This document shows positions 9,691 to 20,657 of a stretch of 64,000 bases of DNA, piece after piece (the stretch's first letter is position 1; each line of letters opens with the position of its first letter). The position numbers and the translations under genes were made by a program. Source of the DNA: Gordonia sp. OPL2 (lineage in GTDB: Bacteria > Actinomycetota > Actinomycetes > Mycobacteriales > Mycobacteriaceae); the NCBI RefSeq assembly GCF_003797825.1, contig NZ_RKME01000004.1:186001-250000 (forward strand), written 5' to 3'. Under the pieces are notes generated by a model. That model did not search any database and was not told the DNA's origin. It saw nothing but the letters and a program-made list of their open reading frames with translations.

Positions 9691-10514
9691 CGGCCCTCCC
9701 CGAGCGATCGGCGGATACTCGGGCCACGGGAGTCCCCGTCCGGGCTCGAGCCCGAGGGGGACGGCTTGATCGACGGACGCGGTTTCAACGTCGCGTTGAC
9801 CGACAGGTCCGACGGCGTGCCGTCCGGGAGCAGGGCCGGGACATCGACCGCGTTGTGTCGTGCGTACACACCGGGACTGGGCATCGGGGTCATGTCGACA
9901 CCGAGGCGGAAGCGTTCCTCGGACAGCTCCCGCTGAGTGCGGCGCGGCCCGAACCGTTCCCGGTGGGCCAGCACCATCGCGCCGAGCGTGGCCGCGATCA
10001 GCAGTGCGCCGGTCAGTTCGAACGCCCACAGGTACTGGACGAAGATGAGCTGGGCGATGGCCTCGATGTTGCCGTCGGACGCGCTGGAGGCACCCACGCC
10101 GCCGGCGACCGGGGCTCCGGCGAACACCGCCAGCGACGCGGTGGCGATCGCCGCGATCAGCAGTATGCCGAAGCCGAGTCCGAGCACCATGGCCGCGATA
10201 CGTTGCCCACGTAGCGTTTCCACGAGTGAGTCGGCTGAGTCCACACCGATCAGCATCAGCACGAACAGGAACAGCATCATGACCGCGCCGGTGTAGACGA
10301 CCACCTGGACGACGCCGAGGAACAGGGCGCCCTGCGCGACGTAGAAGACCGCGAGGATGATCATCGTGGTGGCCAGGAAGATCGCCGAATAGACCGCCTT
10401 GGTGGCGAACACGACGCCGAGCGCACCGAGCACGGCGACCGCGCCGAGGACCCAGAACTGGACGGCTTCGCCGGTCGACGTGCGCGTGAGCTCAGCGGCG
10501 AGAAGTGCTGTCAC
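9687..10514 (-). CDS. nuoJ: NADH-quinone oxidoreductase subunit J
   Basis: Membrane subunit of complex I, 275 aa. Five hydrophobic helices occupy about residues 15-185 and include the conserved [26 protein letters not shown] helix with its pi-bulge region. A hydrophilic, Pro/Arg-rich C-terminal extension of about 85 residues follows, as is seen in mycobacterial NuoJ but not in E. coli. The GTG start at 10514 overlaps the nuoI stop (GTGA). Reading frames extending further upstream would overlap nuoI completely and are rejected. Confidence 0.94.
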   Translation of the reverse strand: MTALLAAELTRTSTGEAVQFWVLGAVAVLGALGVVFATKAVYSAIFLATTMIILAVFYVAQGALFLGVVQVVVYTGAVMMLFLFVLMLIGVDSADSLVETLRGQRIAAMVLGLGFGILLIAAIATASLAVFAGAPVAGGVGASSASDGNIEAIAQLIFVQYLWAFELTGALLIAATLGAMVLAHRERFGPRRTQRELSEERFRLGVDMTPMPSPGVYARHNAVDVPALLPDGTPSDLSVNATLKPRPSIKPSPSGSSPDGDSRGPSIRRSLGEGR

Positions 10515-11047
10515 GACTCGTCCTTCGCGACGAGCCGACCGTCTTTGGACACCTCGCCCCGGTAGTAGTTCTCCTCGGTCGAACCCGGAGCCATGGCGTG
10601 TGGGGCCGGGGAGACGCCCGGCTCGAGAGGTGCGAGCAGCCGGTCCTTCTCGTAGATGAGGTCCGCGCGGTTGTCGTCGGCGAGCTCGTACTCGTTGGTC
10701 ATGGTCAGCGCACGGGTGGGGCAGGCCTCGATGCAGAGGCCACAGCCGATGCAGCGGAGGTAGTTGATCTGATAAACGCGGCCGTAGCGTTCGCCCGGTG
10801 AGTATCGCTCGTCCTCCGTGTTGTCGGCGCCCTCCACATAGATGGCGTCGGCCGGGCACGCCCAGGCGCACAGTTCACAGCCGATGCACTTCTCCAGCCC
10901 GTCGGGATGCCGATTGAGTTGGTGGCGACCGTGATAGCGCGGGGCGGTCGGAGTCTTCTCCTCGGGATACTGCTCGGTGATGGTCGGGGAGAACATCGAC
11001 GAGAACGTCACCCCGAGACCGCTGATCGGTTTGAGGAAGTCAGGCAT
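10511..11047 (-). CDS. nuoI: NADH-quinone oxidoreductase subunit I
   Basis: Peripheral-arm ferredoxin-like subunit carrying clusters N6a and N6b between NuoG and NuoB. The 178-aa product has two complete 4Fe-4S motifs, [12 protein letters not shown] (Cys54, 57, 60, 64) and [12 protein letters not shown] (Cys99, 102, 105, 109). Its C-terminal tail of about 50 residues is charged. It overlaps nuoH by eight bases. Confidence 0.97.
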   Translation of the reverse strand: MPDFLKPISGLGVTFSSMFSPTITEQYPEEKTPTAPRYHGRHQLNRHPDGLEKCIGCELCAWACPADAIYVEGADNTEDERYSPGERYGRVYQINYLRCIGCGLCIEACPTRALTMTNEYELADDNRADLIYEKDRLLAPLEPGVSPAPHAMAPGSTEENYYRGEVSKDGRLVAKDES

Positions 11048-12353
11048 CGGTGGTCTCCTTCACGGGATCGGACGGAGGTGTGGGCGGCAGAGGGATGGTG
11101 CGCGGCGGCAACACCTGGCCGGGTAGGGGCGGGACAGGGAAGCCGCCGGCCATCGGATCGAACGTGGGCTGCGCCGGACGATCCGGCGCCGCGGGTTCCT
11201 TCGGCAGTCGCATCAGTCGCCAGATGGCATATCCGATCAGTGCGGTCACGACGAGTCCGGCGGCCGCTGACACGAGCGAGCGAGTGAGGTCGGCATCGTC
11301 GTCGCTGCCGATCGCGACGCGGATGACGGCCACGACCATCACCCAGGAGAGCGAGATCGGGATCAGGACCTTCCAGCCCAGGTTCATGAACTGGTCGTAG
11401 CGCAGGCGCGGCAGGCTGGTGCGCAGCCAGATGAACACGAAGAGGAACACCCAGACCTTGAGCGTGAACCACAGGATCGGCCACCAGCCGGAGTTGGCCC
11501 AGTCGAACATGCTGACCGGCCACGGTGCCTGCCAGCCGCCGAGGAACAGGGTGGTGGCCAGCGCCGACACGGTGACCATGTTGATGTACTCGGCGAGCAT
11601 GAACATCGCGAACTTCAGCGACGAGTACTCGGTGTGGAACCCGCCGACGAGTTCGCCCTCGGCCTCCGGGAGGTCGAAGGGCGCGCGATTGGTCTCGCCG
11701 ACCATCGAGATCGCGTAGATCACGAACGACGGGAGCAGGAGCAGGACGTACCAATGATGTTCCTGCGCAGCGACGATGCCCGACGTCGACATGGTCCCGG
11801 CGTCGAGGAAGACAGCGGCGAAGGTCAGACCCATCGCGATCTCGTAGGAGATGACCTGGGCCGTCGAACGCAGGCCGCCGAGCAGTGGGTAGGTGGAGCC
11901 CGATGACCATCCGGCCAGCACGATGCCGTAGACACCGACCGACGTCACGGCCAGCACGTAGAGCACGCCGACGGGGAGGTCGGTGAGTTGCAGTGGTGTC
12001 TGGTGGCCGAACACCGACACCATCGGTCCGAACGGGATGACCGCAAACGCCATCACGGCGGGGACCACGGCGATGATCGGTGCGGCGACGTAGATCACCT
12101 TGTCGACGCCGGTCGGGATGATGCCCTCCTTGAGGGCGAGCTTGACCCCGTCGGCCAGGCTCTGCAACAGCCCGCGAGGACCGACCCGATTGGGGCCGAT
12201 ACGCGTCTGCATGCGCGCCATGACCTTTCGCTCGATCAAGATCGCGGCGAGCGGGTTGGCGACGAGGAATCCGAAGACGGCGACGGCCTTGATCAGGATC
12301 AGCCACCACGGGTCGTGGCCGAAGTCGGCAAGTGACGGGAAATCCATCGTCAC
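11040..12353 (-). CDS. nuoH: NADH-quinone oxidoreductase subunit H
   Basis: Membrane subunit that forms much of the quinone-binding chamber, 437 aa. Conserved parts are the loop RTGPNRVGP-type segment (here [24 protein letters not shown]), the glutamate-rich loop [26 protein letters not shown], and [22 protein letters not shown]. About eight transmembrane helices are expected. The C-terminal 50-60 residues are Pro-rich and cytosolic, longer than in E. coli. The start overlaps the nuoG stop by four bases. Confidence 0.96.
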   Translation of the reverse strand: MTMDFPSLADFGHDPWWLILIKAVAVFGFLVANPLAAILIERKVMARMQTRIGPNRVGPRGLLQSLADGVKLALKEGIIPTGVDKVIYVAAPIIAVVPAVMAFAVIPFGPMVSVFGHQTPLQLTDLPVGVLYVLAVTSVGVYGIVLAGWSSGSTYPLLGGLRSTAQVISYEIAMGLTFAAVFLDAGTMSTSGIVAAQEHHWYVLLLLPSFVIYAISMVGETNRAPFDLPEAEGELVGGFHTEYSSLKFAMFMLAEYINMVTVSALATTLFLGGWQAPWPVSMFDWANSGWWPILWFTLKVWVFLFVFIWLRTSLPRLRYDQFMNLGWKVLIPISLSWVMVVAVIRVAIGSDDDADLTRSLVSAAAGLVVTALIGYAIWRLMRLPKEPAAPDRPAQPTFDPMAGGFPVPPLPGQVLPPRTIPLPPTPPSDPVKETTDA

Positions 12354-14761
12354 ACCACCTCCCGTGGTCCGGTGGCCACACCGATCGCGACGACGTCACC
12401 TGCCGCGGACCGCAGCGTCGACGCCACCGCGGAGCCGGGTGAGTTCGCCGGCACCCACACCACCCCGTCGACCATGTCGGTGATCATCAGCGGCAGGACG
12501 ATGGCGCCACGGTCGGACCCGATCTCGACGAGTGTGCCGTCGGTGGCACCGATCCCGTCGGCGGTTGCGGCCGACAGTCGGGCGACGGGAGTGCGGGCCG
12601 TGCCGGCCAGATGTGCTTCTCCGTCTTGCAGTCGTCCGTCGTCGAGCAGCATCCGCCAGGTGGCGAGGACCGCGCGCTGCGCGCCGGTGCCGTGGCTGTT
12701 GGAGGCCTCCGGCACGGCGGCGACCGGCGGGCGGGCGCCTTCCCAGGGGCCGATGCGTTCGAGGTCGGCTCGGATCGTCGCCGGATCGGGGCAGCGGATG
12801 TCGACGCCCATCTGTCTGGCAAGAGCATCGAGAACCCGGTGATCGGGGAGCGTGCCCGCCTCCGGCAGCGCGGTCGAGAACGGTCGTGCACGGCCCTCCC
12901 AGTCGAGGAACATCCCGGACTTCTCCGCGACGGCCGCGACCGGGAGCACGACGTCGGCGAGGTCGGTGACCGCGCTGCGGCGCATCTCCAGGCTCACGAC
13001 GAATCCGGCCGCGACGACAGCGTCCGCCGCAGCTGCGGGATCGGGGAGGTCGTCGAGCTCGACACCGGCGATCAGCAGGGCGGAGAGATCCTGCCGCAGA
13101 GCGGCGTCCAGTATCTGGGTGGTGTCCCGCCCGGGCGTGCTCGGCAGGTCGGCAAGGTGCCAGGCGAGCGCGATCTCGGTCCGAGCGGAGAGATCGGCGA
13201 CCGGCCGACCACCGGGCAGCAGATTCGGGGCGGCGCCGACCTCCAGGGCGCCGCGTTCGCCGGCGCGCCGCGGTATCCAGGCCACCCTGGCCCCGGAACG
13301 TTCGGCCAGGCGCAGGACGGCGGTGAATCCGCCGGCCACGCCGGCCAGTCGTTCTCCGACGAGGATCACCGAACCCCGCGCGGCGACGGCGTCGGAGACC
13401 GCATCCGAATCCAGCACGGCCGGTTCATCTCCCGGCGCGGTCGCGAGCAGGGTGCCGTCGAGCTTGACGACGCCGGGTGTCGCGAACGGTGCGATGGCAG
13501 TGACCTGCTGCCGCCCGGTGCGAACCGCTCGCCGCAACCGCAGGAAGACGATCGGCGACTCCTCCTCCGGTTCGAAACCCACGAGCAGGACGGCCGGCGC
13601 GGCGTCGAGGTCGCGATAGGTGAGATCGTCAGGGCGTGCGGCGACATGAGCGGCGAGGAACTCGGCCTCCTCGGCGCTGTGCGGGCGGGATCGGAAGTCG
13701 ATGTCGTTGGTGTCGAGCACCGTTCGCGCGAATCGTCCGTAGGCGTAGGCATCCTCGGCGGTCAACCGTCCACCGGTGAGCACCCCGGCCCGCCCGCGGG
13801 CGGCGGCGAGACCCTCCGCGGCGTGGCGCAGTGCGTGACCCCACGACACCTCGCGCAACGTGCCGTCGGCCCAGCGGACCATCGGCATGCGCAGCCGGTC
13901 GGAAGCGGTGGCGTAGGCGAAGGCCCACCGGCCCTTGTCGCAGTTCCACTCCTGATTGACCTCGGGATCGTCGCCGGCCAGGCGGCGCAGCACCTTCCCG
14001 CGGCGATGATCGGTGCGCTGGGCACAGCCACTGGCGCAGTGTTCACACACGCTCGGCGACGACACCAGGTCGAACGGCCGGGCCCGGAAGCGGTAGGCGG
14101 TGCTGGTGAGTGCGCCGACGGGACAGATCTGGACCGTGTTGCCGGAGAAGTAGGACTCGAACGGTTCGTCCTGATACACCGACACCTGTTGGAGCGCACC
14201 ACGATCCGCGAGATCGATCAGCGGATCCCCGGCCACCTGTCCGGCGAATCGGGTGCACCGCGCACACAGCACGCACCGTTCACGATCGAGCAGCACCTCC
14301 GACGACAGCGGCACCGGCTTGGTGAAGGTGCGCTTCTCGCCGGTGAACCGGGACTCGCCCCGTCCCGATGACATCGCCTGGTTCTGCAGCGGGCACTCGC
14401 CGCCCTTGTCGCACACCGGGCAGTCGAGCGGGTGGTTGATCAACAACAGCTCCATGACCCCGCGCTGGGCCTTCTCGGCGATCTCGGAGCTGCGCTGTGT
14501 GTGCACGACCATCCCGTCCGTGACGACGGTGGTGCACGAGGCCAGCGGTTTGCGCTGTCCCTCCACCTCGACGAGGCATTGTCGGCAGGCGCCGACCGGA
14601 TCGAGGAGCGGATGATCGCAGAAGCGCGGGATCTGGGTGCCGATCAGTTCGGCCGCCCGGATCACCAGAGTGCCCGGGGGCACGGAGATCTCGGCGCCGT
14701 CGATCGTGACGGTCACCAGTGCGGGCTTCCCCGCCGTACGCGCATCGTCGAGAGCGGTCAC
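12350..14761 (-). CDS. nuoG: NADH-quinone oxidoreductase subunit G
   Basis: Large iron-sulfur subunit of the NADH-oxidising arm, 803 aa. The N-terminal 2Fe-2S domain has Cys48, Cys59, Cys62 and Cys76. It is followed by the His-Cys3 motif [14 protein letters not shown] region, then a 4Fe-4[19 protein letters not shown] segment and a CEHCASGC motif for the extra N7-type cluster. The rest resembles molybdopterin oxidoreductases (about residues 285-803) and is divergent, as is usual in actinobacterial NuoG, where the cofactor is absent. GTG 14761 overlaps the stop of nuoF by four bases. Confidence 0.95.
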   Translation of the reverse strand: MTALDDARTAGKPALVTVTIDGAEISVPPGTLVIRAAELIGTQIPRFCDHPLLDPVGACRQCLVEVEGQRKPLASCTTVVTDGMVVHTQRSSEIAEKAQRGVMELLLINHPLDCPVCDKGGECPLQNQAMSSGRGESRFTGEKRTFTKPVPLSSEVLLDRERCVLCARCTRFAGQVAGDPLIDLADRGALQQVSVYQDEPFESYFSGNTVQICPVGALTSTAYRFRARPFDLVSSPSVCEHCASGCAQRTDHRRGKVLRRLAGDDPEVNQEWNCDKGRWAFAYATASDRLRMPMVRWADGTLREVSWGHALRHAAEGLAAARGRAGVLTGGRLTAEDAYAYGRFARTVLDTNDIDFRSRPHSAEEAEFLAAHVAARPDDLTYRDLDAAPAVLLVGFEPEEESPIVFLRLRRAVRTGRQQVTAIAPFATPGVVKLDGTLLATAPGDEPAVLDSDAVSDAVAARGSVILVGERLAGVAGGFTAVLRLAERSGARVAWIPRRAGERGALEVGAAPNLLPGGRPVADLSARTEIALAWHLADLPSTPGRDTTQILDAALRQDLSALLIAGVELDDLPDPAAAADAVVAAGFVVSLEMRRSAVTDLADVVLPVAAVAEKSGMFLDWEGRARPFSTALPEAGTLPDHRVLDALARQMGVDIRCPDPATIRADLERIGPWEGARPPVAAVPEASNSHGTGAQRAVLATWRMLLDDGRLQDGEAHLAGTARTPVARLSAATADGIGATDGTLVEIGSDRGAIVLPLMITDMVDGVVWVPANSPGSAVASTLRSAAGDVVAIGVATGPREVV

Positions 14762-16890
14762 CGGTCACCTCCGGTCGTGGTCGGGGAGTCGGCGAAGACG
14801 GTCGACCGATGATGGTCGAAGGGGCATCCACCCTCGAAATGCGCGAGGTACTCGTCGCGGAAGTACTTGAGGGAGGACACGATCGGACTGCCTGCGCCGT
14901 CTCCCAGGGCGCAGAACGACTTGCCGACGATGCTGTTGGTGACGTCGCTGATGGTGTCGAGATCGGCGGCGGTGCCGTGTCCGTCCTCGATCCGCTGCAA
15001 CAGTTGCACGAGCCAGTAGGTGCCCTCGCGGCACGGCGTGCACTTTCCGCACGACTCGTGGGCGTAGAACTCCGTCCAGCGCAGGACCGCGCGGACCACG
15101 CAGGTGGTCTCGTCGAAGATCTGTAATGCCTTGGTGCCCAGCATCGAGCCGGCCTCACCGACTCCCTCGTAGTCGAGCGGCACGTCGAGATGGTCGGCGG
15201 TGAGGATCGGGGTCGACGATCCGCCCGGCGTCCAGAACTTGAGCTGATGACCGGCGCGCACCCCACCGGCGCGCTCCAGGAGTTCGCGCAGGGTGACGCC
15301 GAGCGCTGCCTCGTACTGTCCTGGCCGGGTCACGTGGCCGGACAGCGAGTACAGCGTGAAGCCCGGTGACTTCTCGGTCCCCATCGTCCGGAACCAGTCG
15401 ACTCCGTTGCGGATGATGGGTGGGACGCTCGCGATCGACTCGACGTTGTTGACGACGGTCGGGCTGGCGTACAGCCCTGCCACGGCAGGGAAGGGCGGAC
15501 GCAGCCGTGGCTGGCCGCGCCTGCCCTCGAGCGAATCGAGTAGCGCCGTCTCCTCGCCGCAGATGTAGGCGCCCGCGCCGGCGTGCACGACGAGATCGAG
15601 GTCGAAACCCGAACCGAGGATGTCGGTACCCAGATAGCCTGCCGCGTAGGCCTCGTCGACGGCCGCCCGGAGTCGGCGGAGGACCGAGGTGACCTCGCCG
15701 CGCAGATAGATGAACGCGTGGTGCGCGCGGATCGCATAGGCGGCGATGATCGCGCCCTCCACCAGCGAGTGCGGGGATGCCAGGATCAGCGGCATGTCCT
15801 TGCAGGTGCCCGGTTCGGACTCGTCGGCGTTGACGACGAGGTAGTGCGGTGCGGCGTCCGGGTCGTCGGACTGCGGGATGAACGACCACTTCATGCCGAC
15901 CGGGAACCCGGCACCACCACGCCCGCGGAGTCCAGAGGCCTTCACGGTCTCGATGAGGTCGTCCGGTGCGGTGCGCAGTGCTGTGCGGAGTGCGTCGTAC
16001 CCGTTGTGCGACTCGTAGTTCCGCAATGTCCACGAGTGCGGTTCGGCCCAGTGGCGGCTGAGGACGGGGATGGTGTCGTCGGCGGGCCCTTCGTGACGCT
16101 CGCGAGCTCGCTCCTCAGGGGCCGGGGTGGTGTCGGTTCGCTCCTCAGGGCTCGCAGTCCGTTTTGATTCCTGAGGTGCGTCGGGCTCCTTTTCTGATCC
16201 CTGAGGTGCGAGCGGAGCGAGCCTCGAAGGGTCCACCCCCGCCAGCTCCCGCGCCGTCGTCCGGAACGAGCACAACCCTCCGGTCCCTCGGGTCGGTTCG
16301 ACCGCCACCCCCGCCCGCAGGTCCTCGACGAGTTCGACAGTGCCGTCGGGAGTCTGGTTGTCGAAGAACTCCCAGTTGACCATCACCACGGGCGCGAAGT
16401 CACATGCGGCGTTGCACTCGACGTGCTCGAGGGTGATGCGGCCGTCGGCGGTGGTCTCGCCGGGGGAGATGCCGAGATGTTCGCGTACCGTCTCGAGGAT
16501 CTCGTCGCCACCCATGGCCGCGCACAGCGTGTTGGTGCACACCCCGACGAGATACTCTCCGGTGGGCGACCGACGATACATGGAGTAGAAGGTCGCGACC
16601 GCCGCCACCTGCGCCTCGGTCAGACCCAATTGCGCCGCACAGAATCCCACACCGGCACGGGTGATCTGGCCGTCCTCCGACTGGACCAGATGGAGCAGCG
16701 GCAGTAGCGCCGACCGCGATTGCGGATACCGCGCGATGATCGTGGCCGCGTCCGCGCCGAGCCGGGCGGTGACATCGTCGGGGTAGCTGTCGGCCCCCTC
16801 GAAGCGCAGCGCCGGGTGCGGCGCCGGCGCGATGACGGGAACACCCTCGGCGGGCGGCGCGCCGAGCTCCACGTACACCGGTTCGCTCAT
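14758..16890 (-). CDS. nuoEF: NuoE-NuoF fusion: 24-kDa and FMN/NADH-binding subunits in one frame
   Basis: A single open frame of 710 codons holds two subunits that are normally separate. Residues 1 to about 210 are NuoE, with 2Fe-2S ligands Cys118, Cys123, Cys159 and Cys163. From about residue 274 (IPVLSRHW) to the end is NuoF, with the FMN/NADH region [24 protein letters not shown], and N3 cluster ligands in [11 protein letters not shown] and FCALGD. The 50-60 residue linker (Pro, Glu, Arg-rich) is encoded by copies of a short repeat that also occurs between genes elsewhere in the window (see repeats). No stop separates the parts. A separate NuoF could still start internally; a GTG exists at codon 219 (16236). 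ATG 16890 overlaps the nuoD stop. Confidence 0.88.
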   Translation of the reverse strand: MSEPVYVELGAPPAEGVPVIAPAPHPALRFEGADSYPDDVTARLGADAATIIARYPQSRSALLPLLHLVQSEDGQITRAGVGFCAAQLGLTEAQVAAVATFYSMYRRSPTGEYLVGVCTNTLCAAMGGDEILETVREHLGISPGETTADGRITLEHVECNAACDFAPVVMVNWEFFDNQTPDGTVELVEDLRAGVAVEPTRGTGGLCSFRTTARELAGVDPSRLAPLAPQGSEKEPDAPQESKRTASPEERTDTTPAPEERARERHEGPADDTIPVLSRHWAEPHSWTLRNYESHNGYDALRTALRTAPDDLIETVKASGLRGRGGAGFPVGMKWSFIPQSDDPDAAPHYLVVNADESEPGTCKDMPLILASPHSLVEGAIIAAYAIRAHHAFIYLRGEVTSVLRRLRAAVDEAYAAGYLGTDILGSGFDLDLVVHAGAGAYICGEETALLDSLEGRRGQPRLRPPFPAVAGLYASPTVVNNVESIASVPPIIRNGVDWFRTMGTEKSPGFTLYSLSGHVTRPGQYEAALGVTLRELLERAGGVRAGHQLKFWTPGGSSTPILTADHLDVPLDYEGVGEAGSMLGTKALQIFDETTCVVRAVLRWTEFYAHESCGKCTPCREGTYWLVQLLQRIEDGHGTAADLDTISDVTNSIVGKSFCALGDGAGSPIVSSLKYFRDEYLAHFEGGCPFDHHRSTVFADSPTTTGGDR
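16085..16234. repeat. Short dispersed-repeat copies forming the nuoE-nuoF junction
   Basis: 16085-16120 carries a 36-bp unit whose reverse complement (starting CCCTGAGGAGCGAGC and ending GTCACGAAGGGCC) differs at one base from 32869-32904, an intergenic site. Further related pieces are seen at about 16139-16156 (CTCCTCAGGGCTCGCAG) and 16199-16234 (CCCTGAGGTGCGAGCGGAGC start). All are in frame and encode the linker of the NuoE-NuoF protein. The unit is a REP-like element of unknown mobility. Confidence 0.8.
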
Positions 16891-18230
16891 CGGTCCACCC
16901 CTCCCATCACCGGGTCGATACTGGCGACGGCCGTGATGACGTCGGCCACCATCCCGCCCTCGCACATCGCCGCCACCGCTTGAAGATTGGTGAACGACGG
17001 GTCACGGTAGTGCACGCGGTACGGGCGGGTTCCGCCGTCGCTGACCATGTGGACACCGAGTTCGCCGCGGGGCGATTCGACCGCCACATAGCATTGTCCG
17101 GCCGGCACCCGCAGGCCCTCGGTGACGAGCTTGAAGTGATGGATCAGCGCCTCCATGGAGGTGCCCATGATCTCGGCGATGTGCTCGGGGGAGTTGCCGA
17201 GACCGTCGGGGCCGAGCGCGAGGTCGGCGGGCCATGCCAGTTTGCGATCCGCGATCATCACCGGTCCGGGACGCAACCGGTCGAGGCATTGCCGGACGAT
17301 GCGCACCGACTGCCGCATCTCCTTGACTCGTATCAGGTATCGACCGTAGGAGTCGCAGGTGGTGTCGGTGATGACGTCGAACTCGTAGTTCTCGTAGCCA
17401 CAGTAGGGTTGAGACTTCCGCAGATCGTGCGGCAGGCCGGTGGAACGCAGAACAGGTCCGGTGATACCGAGGGCCATGCATCCGGTCAGGTCCAGATAGC
17501 CGACCCCTTGGGTGCGTGCCTTCCAGATGTAGTTCTCGTTGAGGAGATCCTCGAGTTCGCCGAGTCGTGCGGGGAGGATGTCGAGGAGTTCGCCGACCTT
17601 GTCCACGGCGTCGTCCGGAAGATCCTGTGCGACACCGCCGGGCCGGATGTAGGCGTGGTTCATCCGCAGGCCGGTGATGTACTCGAAGACGTCGAGGATC
17701 ATCTCGCGCTCGCGGAAGCCGAGGAACATCGCGGTGACGGCGCCGAGTTCCATACCGCCGGTCGCGAGTGCGACCAGGTGCGACGAGATGCGGTTGAGTT
17801 CCATCAGCATCACCCGGATCACGCTGGCACGCTCCGGGATGTCGTCGGTGATGCCGAGCAGTCGTTCGACCCCGAGACAGTAGGCGGTCTCGTTGTAGAA
17901 CGGCGACAGGTAATCCATCCTGGTGACGAAGGTGACGCCCTGCGTCCAGTTGCGGTACTCGAGATTCTTCTCGATCCCGGTGTGCAGGTAGCCGATACCG
18001 CATCGGGCCTCGGTGACCGTCTCGCCCTCGATCTCGAGGATCAGTCGCAGGACGCCGTGGGTGGAGGGGTGTTGTGGGCCCATGTTGACGACGATGCGCT
18101 CGTCGCCCGGCTGGGCCGCCGCCCGTTCGCGGACGGCGCTGACGATGTCGTCCCAGTCCTGGCCCGAGACGGTGTAGGTCTGCGTGGCGTGGATGTCGTC
18201 ATGTGGGGTGTTGTGGCCGGTGGTGGTCAT
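16887..18230 (-). CDS. nuoD: NADH-quinone oxidoreductase subunit D
   Basis: The 49-kDa subunit, which forms the quinone site with NuoB. The 447-aa product has the conserved [15 protein letters not shown] loop (containing the catalytic His), [16 protein letters not shown], and the end [15 protein letters not shown]...[20 protein letters not shown]. It is a separate gene from nuoC (the two are fused in E. coli); the stop of nuoC and the start of nuoD share one base (TGATG). Its TGA overlaps the start of the nuoE part by four bases. Confidence 0.96.
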   Translation of the reverse strand: MTTTGHNTPHDDIHATQTYTVSGQDWDDIVSAVRERAAAQPGDERIVVNMGPQHPSTHGVLRLILEIEGETVTEARCGIGYLHTGIEKNLEYRNWTQGVTFVTRMDYLSPFYNETAYCLGVERLLGITDDIPERASVIRVMLMELNRISSHLVALATGGMELGAVTAMFLGFREREMILDVFEYITGLRMNHAYIRPGGVAQDLPDDAVDKVGELLDILPARLGELEDLLNENYIWKARTQGVGYLDLTGCMALGITGPVLRSTGLPHDLRKSQPYCGYENYEFDVITDTTCDSYGRYLIRVKEMRQSVRIVRQCLDRLRPGPVMIADRKLAWPADLALGPDGLGNSPEHIAEIMGTSMEALIHHFKLVTEGLRVPAGQCYVAVESPRGELGVHMVSDGGTRPYRVHYRDPSFTNLQAVAAMCEGGMVADVITAVASIDPVMGGVDR

Positions 18231-18979
18231 CAGTTGTACGACCTCCGTTGGTCGGGCGGCGCGATGCGGGTTCCCTTGTACTCGACCGGAACCCCGCCGA
18301 GGGGGTAGTCCTTGCGCTGTGGATGGCCCTGCCAGTCGTCGGGCATTTCGATGCGAGTGAGTGATCGGTGGCCGTCGAAGATGATGCCGAAGAAGTCGTA
18401 CGTCTCGCGTTCGTGCCAGTCGTTGGTCGGATAGATGTCACAGAGGCTGGGGATGTGCGGGTCGCCGTCGGCGACCGCGACCTCGAGCCGGACCCGGCGG
18501 TTGTGCGTGATCGACAGCAGCGGATAGACCGCGTGGAGCTCGCGATCCAGGTCGTCGGGATAGTGAACTCCGTTGACTCCCAAGCACAATTCGAAGCGGA
18601 GCGTGTCGCGGTTGCGGAGGGTGAGGGCCACCGGGCGAAGATGGTCGCGGCGTACGTGCAGGGTCATCTCGTCGCGGAACACGACGACTTTCTCGACTGC
18701 GTCGTCGTAGGTTACGGCCGGTGCGCCGGCGGCGGTCTGTTCGTCGAGTCCGGCCGCCAGTTCGTCGGCGATCTCGTCGAAGTAGCCGCCATAGGGTCGG
18801 CTCGAACTCCCCGGCAGGGTGACGGCCTGGATCAGTCCGCCGTACCCGGAGGTGTCGCCGCTGCCGTGGACACCGAAGAGTCCTTTGCGGACACCGATCT
18901 GCTCGGGTCCGGTCTGTTCGGGCCGGGTGAGTTCACCTCCGGTCCCGCGGGTCTCCGGTCCGGAACCGGACCCCGTCAT
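18230..18979 (-). CDS. nuoC: NADH-quinone oxidoreductase subunit C
   Basis: The 30-kDa subunit of the peripheral arm, 249 aa. The first 30 residues are hydrophilic and low complexity (repeated [14 protein letters not shown]). The conserved domain begins with [18 protein letters not shown] and contains the signature [22 protein letters not shown], then [24 protein letters not shown] or alternate start at 18979 overlaps the nuoB stop by four bases. Confidence 0.95.
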   Translation of the reverse strand: MTGSGSGPETRGTGGELTRPEQTGPEQIGVRKGLFGVHGSGDTSGYGGLIQAVTLPGSSSRPYGGYFDEIADELAAGLDEQTAAGAPAVTYDDAVEKVVVFRDEMTLHVRRDHLRPVALTLRNRDTLRFELCLGVNGVHYPDDLDRELHAVYPLLSITHNRRVRLEVAVADGDPHIPSLCDIYPTNDWHERETYDFFGIIFDGHRSLTRIEMPDDWQGHPQRKDYPLGGVPVEYKGTRIAPPDQRRSYN

Positions 18980-19530
18980 CGGAGGAGCCCCTTCATCTCG
19001 ATCGTCGGTTTCGACTGAAGCGCCGCTTGTTCGGCCGCCCAGATCGCCTGCTCACGGTTCACCCCGAGTGGCATCTGTGCGATCTGCTCGTGGAGTTTCA
19101 GGATCGCGTTGAGCAACATCTCCGGCCGGGGCGGGCATCCGGGGAGGTAGATGTCGACCGGCACCACGTGGTCGACGCCCTGGACGATCGCGTAGTTGTT
19201 GAACATCCCGCCCGATGAGGCGCAAACACCCATGGCCAGTACCCATTTGGGTTCGACCATCTGGTCGTAGATCTGTCGGAGGACGGGCGCCATCTTCTGG
19301 CTGACACGTCCGGCGACGATCATCAGATCGGCCTGCCGTGGTGAGGCCCGGAACGCCTCCATGCCGAACCGGGCGAGGTCATAGCGCCCGGAGGTGGTGG
19401 CCATCATCTCGATGGCGCAGCACGCCAGGCCGAAGGTGGCCGGCCACAGCGATCCCTTGCGCATGAATCCGGCCAGATCTTCGACAGTGCTCAACAGGAA
19501 TCCGCTGGGCAGCTTCTCTTCGAGTCCCAT
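18976..19530 (-). CDS. nuoB: NADH-quinone oxidoreductase subunit B
   Basis: The 20-kDa PSST subunit carrying cluster N2, the last electron carrier before quinone. The 184-aa product shows the unusual adjacent cysteine pair Cys37-Cys38 ([10 protein letters not shown]), Cys103 ([15 protein letters not shown]) and Cys132 (PGCPPRPE). The 72-nt gap to nuoA is the only sizeable gap inside the operon. There is a GGAGG ribosome site just upstream (complement of 19538-19542 area). Confidence 0.96.
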   Translation of the reverse strand: MGLEEKLPSGFLLSTVEDLAGFMRKGSLWPATFGLACCAIEMMATTSGRYDLARFGMEAFRASPRQADLMIVAGRVSQKMAPVLRQIYDQMVEPKWVLAMGVCASSGGMFNNYAIVQGVDHVVPVDIYLPGCPPRPEMLLNAILKLHEQIAQMPLGVNREQAIWAAEQAALQSKPTIEMKGLLR

Positions 19531-19602
19531 GTCGCGAACCTCCTTGCGTGTAGCGGCGGTCGGCCTCGCGCGCTCATCGGCGAGCGCGCGAGACGGCCGT
19601 GG

Positions 19603-20016
19603 TCATTCCCAGCTCAGCCCTCCGCGGCGCCACTCGTAGGCGTAGGCCACCGAGACGTTGACGATGAAGAGGGCCATGGCGGCGAGACCGAACCATCCGA
19701 GGGCGTCGAAGGCGACGGCCCACGGGTAGAGGAACACGATCTCGATGTCGAAGATGATGAAGAGCATCGCGGTCAGGTAGTACTTCACCGGGATGCGCTG
19801 GACGGTGCGTTCCAGGCGCGATGCCGTCATCACGGCAGGCCCGCCCGACGACGCGAGCGCATGTGACTCGGTCAGCGGCTCGATGCCGCATTCATACGGT
19901 TCGAGTTTGGCGCGGTTGTACCGTTTCGGTCCGACGAGGAGAGCGATGCCGACCGAAAAGACCGCGAACGCCACCGCAATTGCCCCGAGGACCATGATGG
20001 GGACGTAAGCGTTCAT
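19603..20016 (-). CDS. nuoA: NADH-quinone oxidoreductase subunit A
   Basis: First gene of the operon; a membrane subunit with three transmembrane helices, 137 aa. The conserved loop KLEPYECGIEP and the FIIFDIEIVFLYPWAV helix are present. ATG 20016 (MNAYVPIM) is chosen over a longer frame because it has a GGAGG site about 11 nt upstream and the protein starts directly with the first helix. A Thr/Ser-rich insert (SHALASSGGPAVMTASRLERTVQ) lies in the loop between helices 1 and 2. Confidence 0.95.
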   Translation of the reverse strand: MNAYVPIMVLGAIAVAFAVFSVGIALLVGPKRYNRAKLEPYECGIEPLTESHALASSGGPAVMTASRLERTVQRIPVKYYLTAMLFIIFDIEIVFLYPWAVAFDALGWFGLAAMALFIVNVSVAYAYEWRRGGLSWE

Positions 20017-20047
20017 AGCGTGACGGCCTCCGCAGGGTAGGGCCTGA

Positions 20048-20063
20048 TGTGAGCTGTAACACA
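20048..20063. promoter_or_regulatory. Possible CRP/GlxR-type operator upstream of nuoA
   Basis: TGTGA, six bases, then ACACA: one mismatch from the TGTGA-N6-TCACA palindrome bound by actinobacterial CRP/GlxR regulators. It lies about 32 bp before the nuoA start codon in the short promoter region. The position would suit repression or close activation by cAMP-dependent regulators. The claim rests on the motif only. Confidence 0.4.
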
Positions 20064-20137
20064 CACCCTACAAGCGGAGCCGACGCACTTGTCGAGCTTT
20101 CGGGGACGTGTTTCGGCGGGTCGCGGTCGAGAGCCGG

Positions 20138-20611
20138 TCAGAGCCCGGTGCTACGCAGCAACTCGACGAGAGTCGCCGACAAGGTGATCGGATCGACGGG
20201 CAGTGTCGCTGTCGCGTCGGCACGTGACCAGTCGGCCAGCCACCGGTCGTCGGCGCGGCCGAGGAGCACGAGGATCGGCGGGCACGGGTCGACCTCGTCC
20301 TTCATCTGTTTGGCCAGACCCATCCCGCCGGCCGGGGTGGCCTCCCCGTCGAGGATGACCACATCGATGACCCCGGCGTCGAGCTGCGCGAACACCATCG
20401 GCGCGGTCGCGACCTCGACGAAGCTGAGCTCGGGAAGCGCCGGATCGGGGTGACGGCCGAGCGCTCCGATCACCGCTGCGCGCGTGTCGGAATGGTCGGA
20501 GTAGACCAGCACCCGCAGGGCTACGACCCCCTCCGCATTCCGGGGCTCGCCCTCCCGAGGTCGCAGCGAGCGCTTCTCGTTGCTCCGGTCGGGGTCGGTC
20601 ACGTCGAGCAC
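20138..20611 (-). CDS. Response-regulator receiver-like protein (Rv3143 type)
   Basis: Resembles M. tuberculosis Rv3143, a stand-alone receiver-domain protein encoded next to nuoA there too. The domain runs from about residue 33 (RVLVYSDHSDTR) to the end and contains VIDVVILDGEATPAGGMGLAKQMKDEV, where the Asp of ILDGE corresponds to the phosphoacceptor region, and PPILVLLGRADD. No output domain is present. The 157-aa frame begins at GTG 20611, but the first 30 residues (charged, low similarity expected) may not be translated; GTG 20512 would still give an almost complete domain. A role in signalling to complex I is inferred from the constant gene order. Confidence 0.72.
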   Translation of the reverse strand: MLDVTDPDRSNEKRSLRPREGEPRNAEGVVALRVLVYSDHSDTRAAVIGALGRHPDPALPELSFVEVATAPMVFAQLDAGVIDVVILDGEATPAGGMGLAKQMKDEVDPCPPILVLLGRADDRWLADWSRADATATLPVDPITLSATLVELLRSTGL

Positions 20612-20657
20612 ATTACCGTCCCACCGTCGTCACCCGTGCGCAGAATCGCCCGCCGCA

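Noticed and set aside
16078..16236. A stop between nuoE and nuoF or a clear independent NuoF start
   Set aside because: The frame was read through the linker: no stop occurs, and the only NuoF-side start candidate is a GTG at 16234-16236 without a convincing ribosome site.
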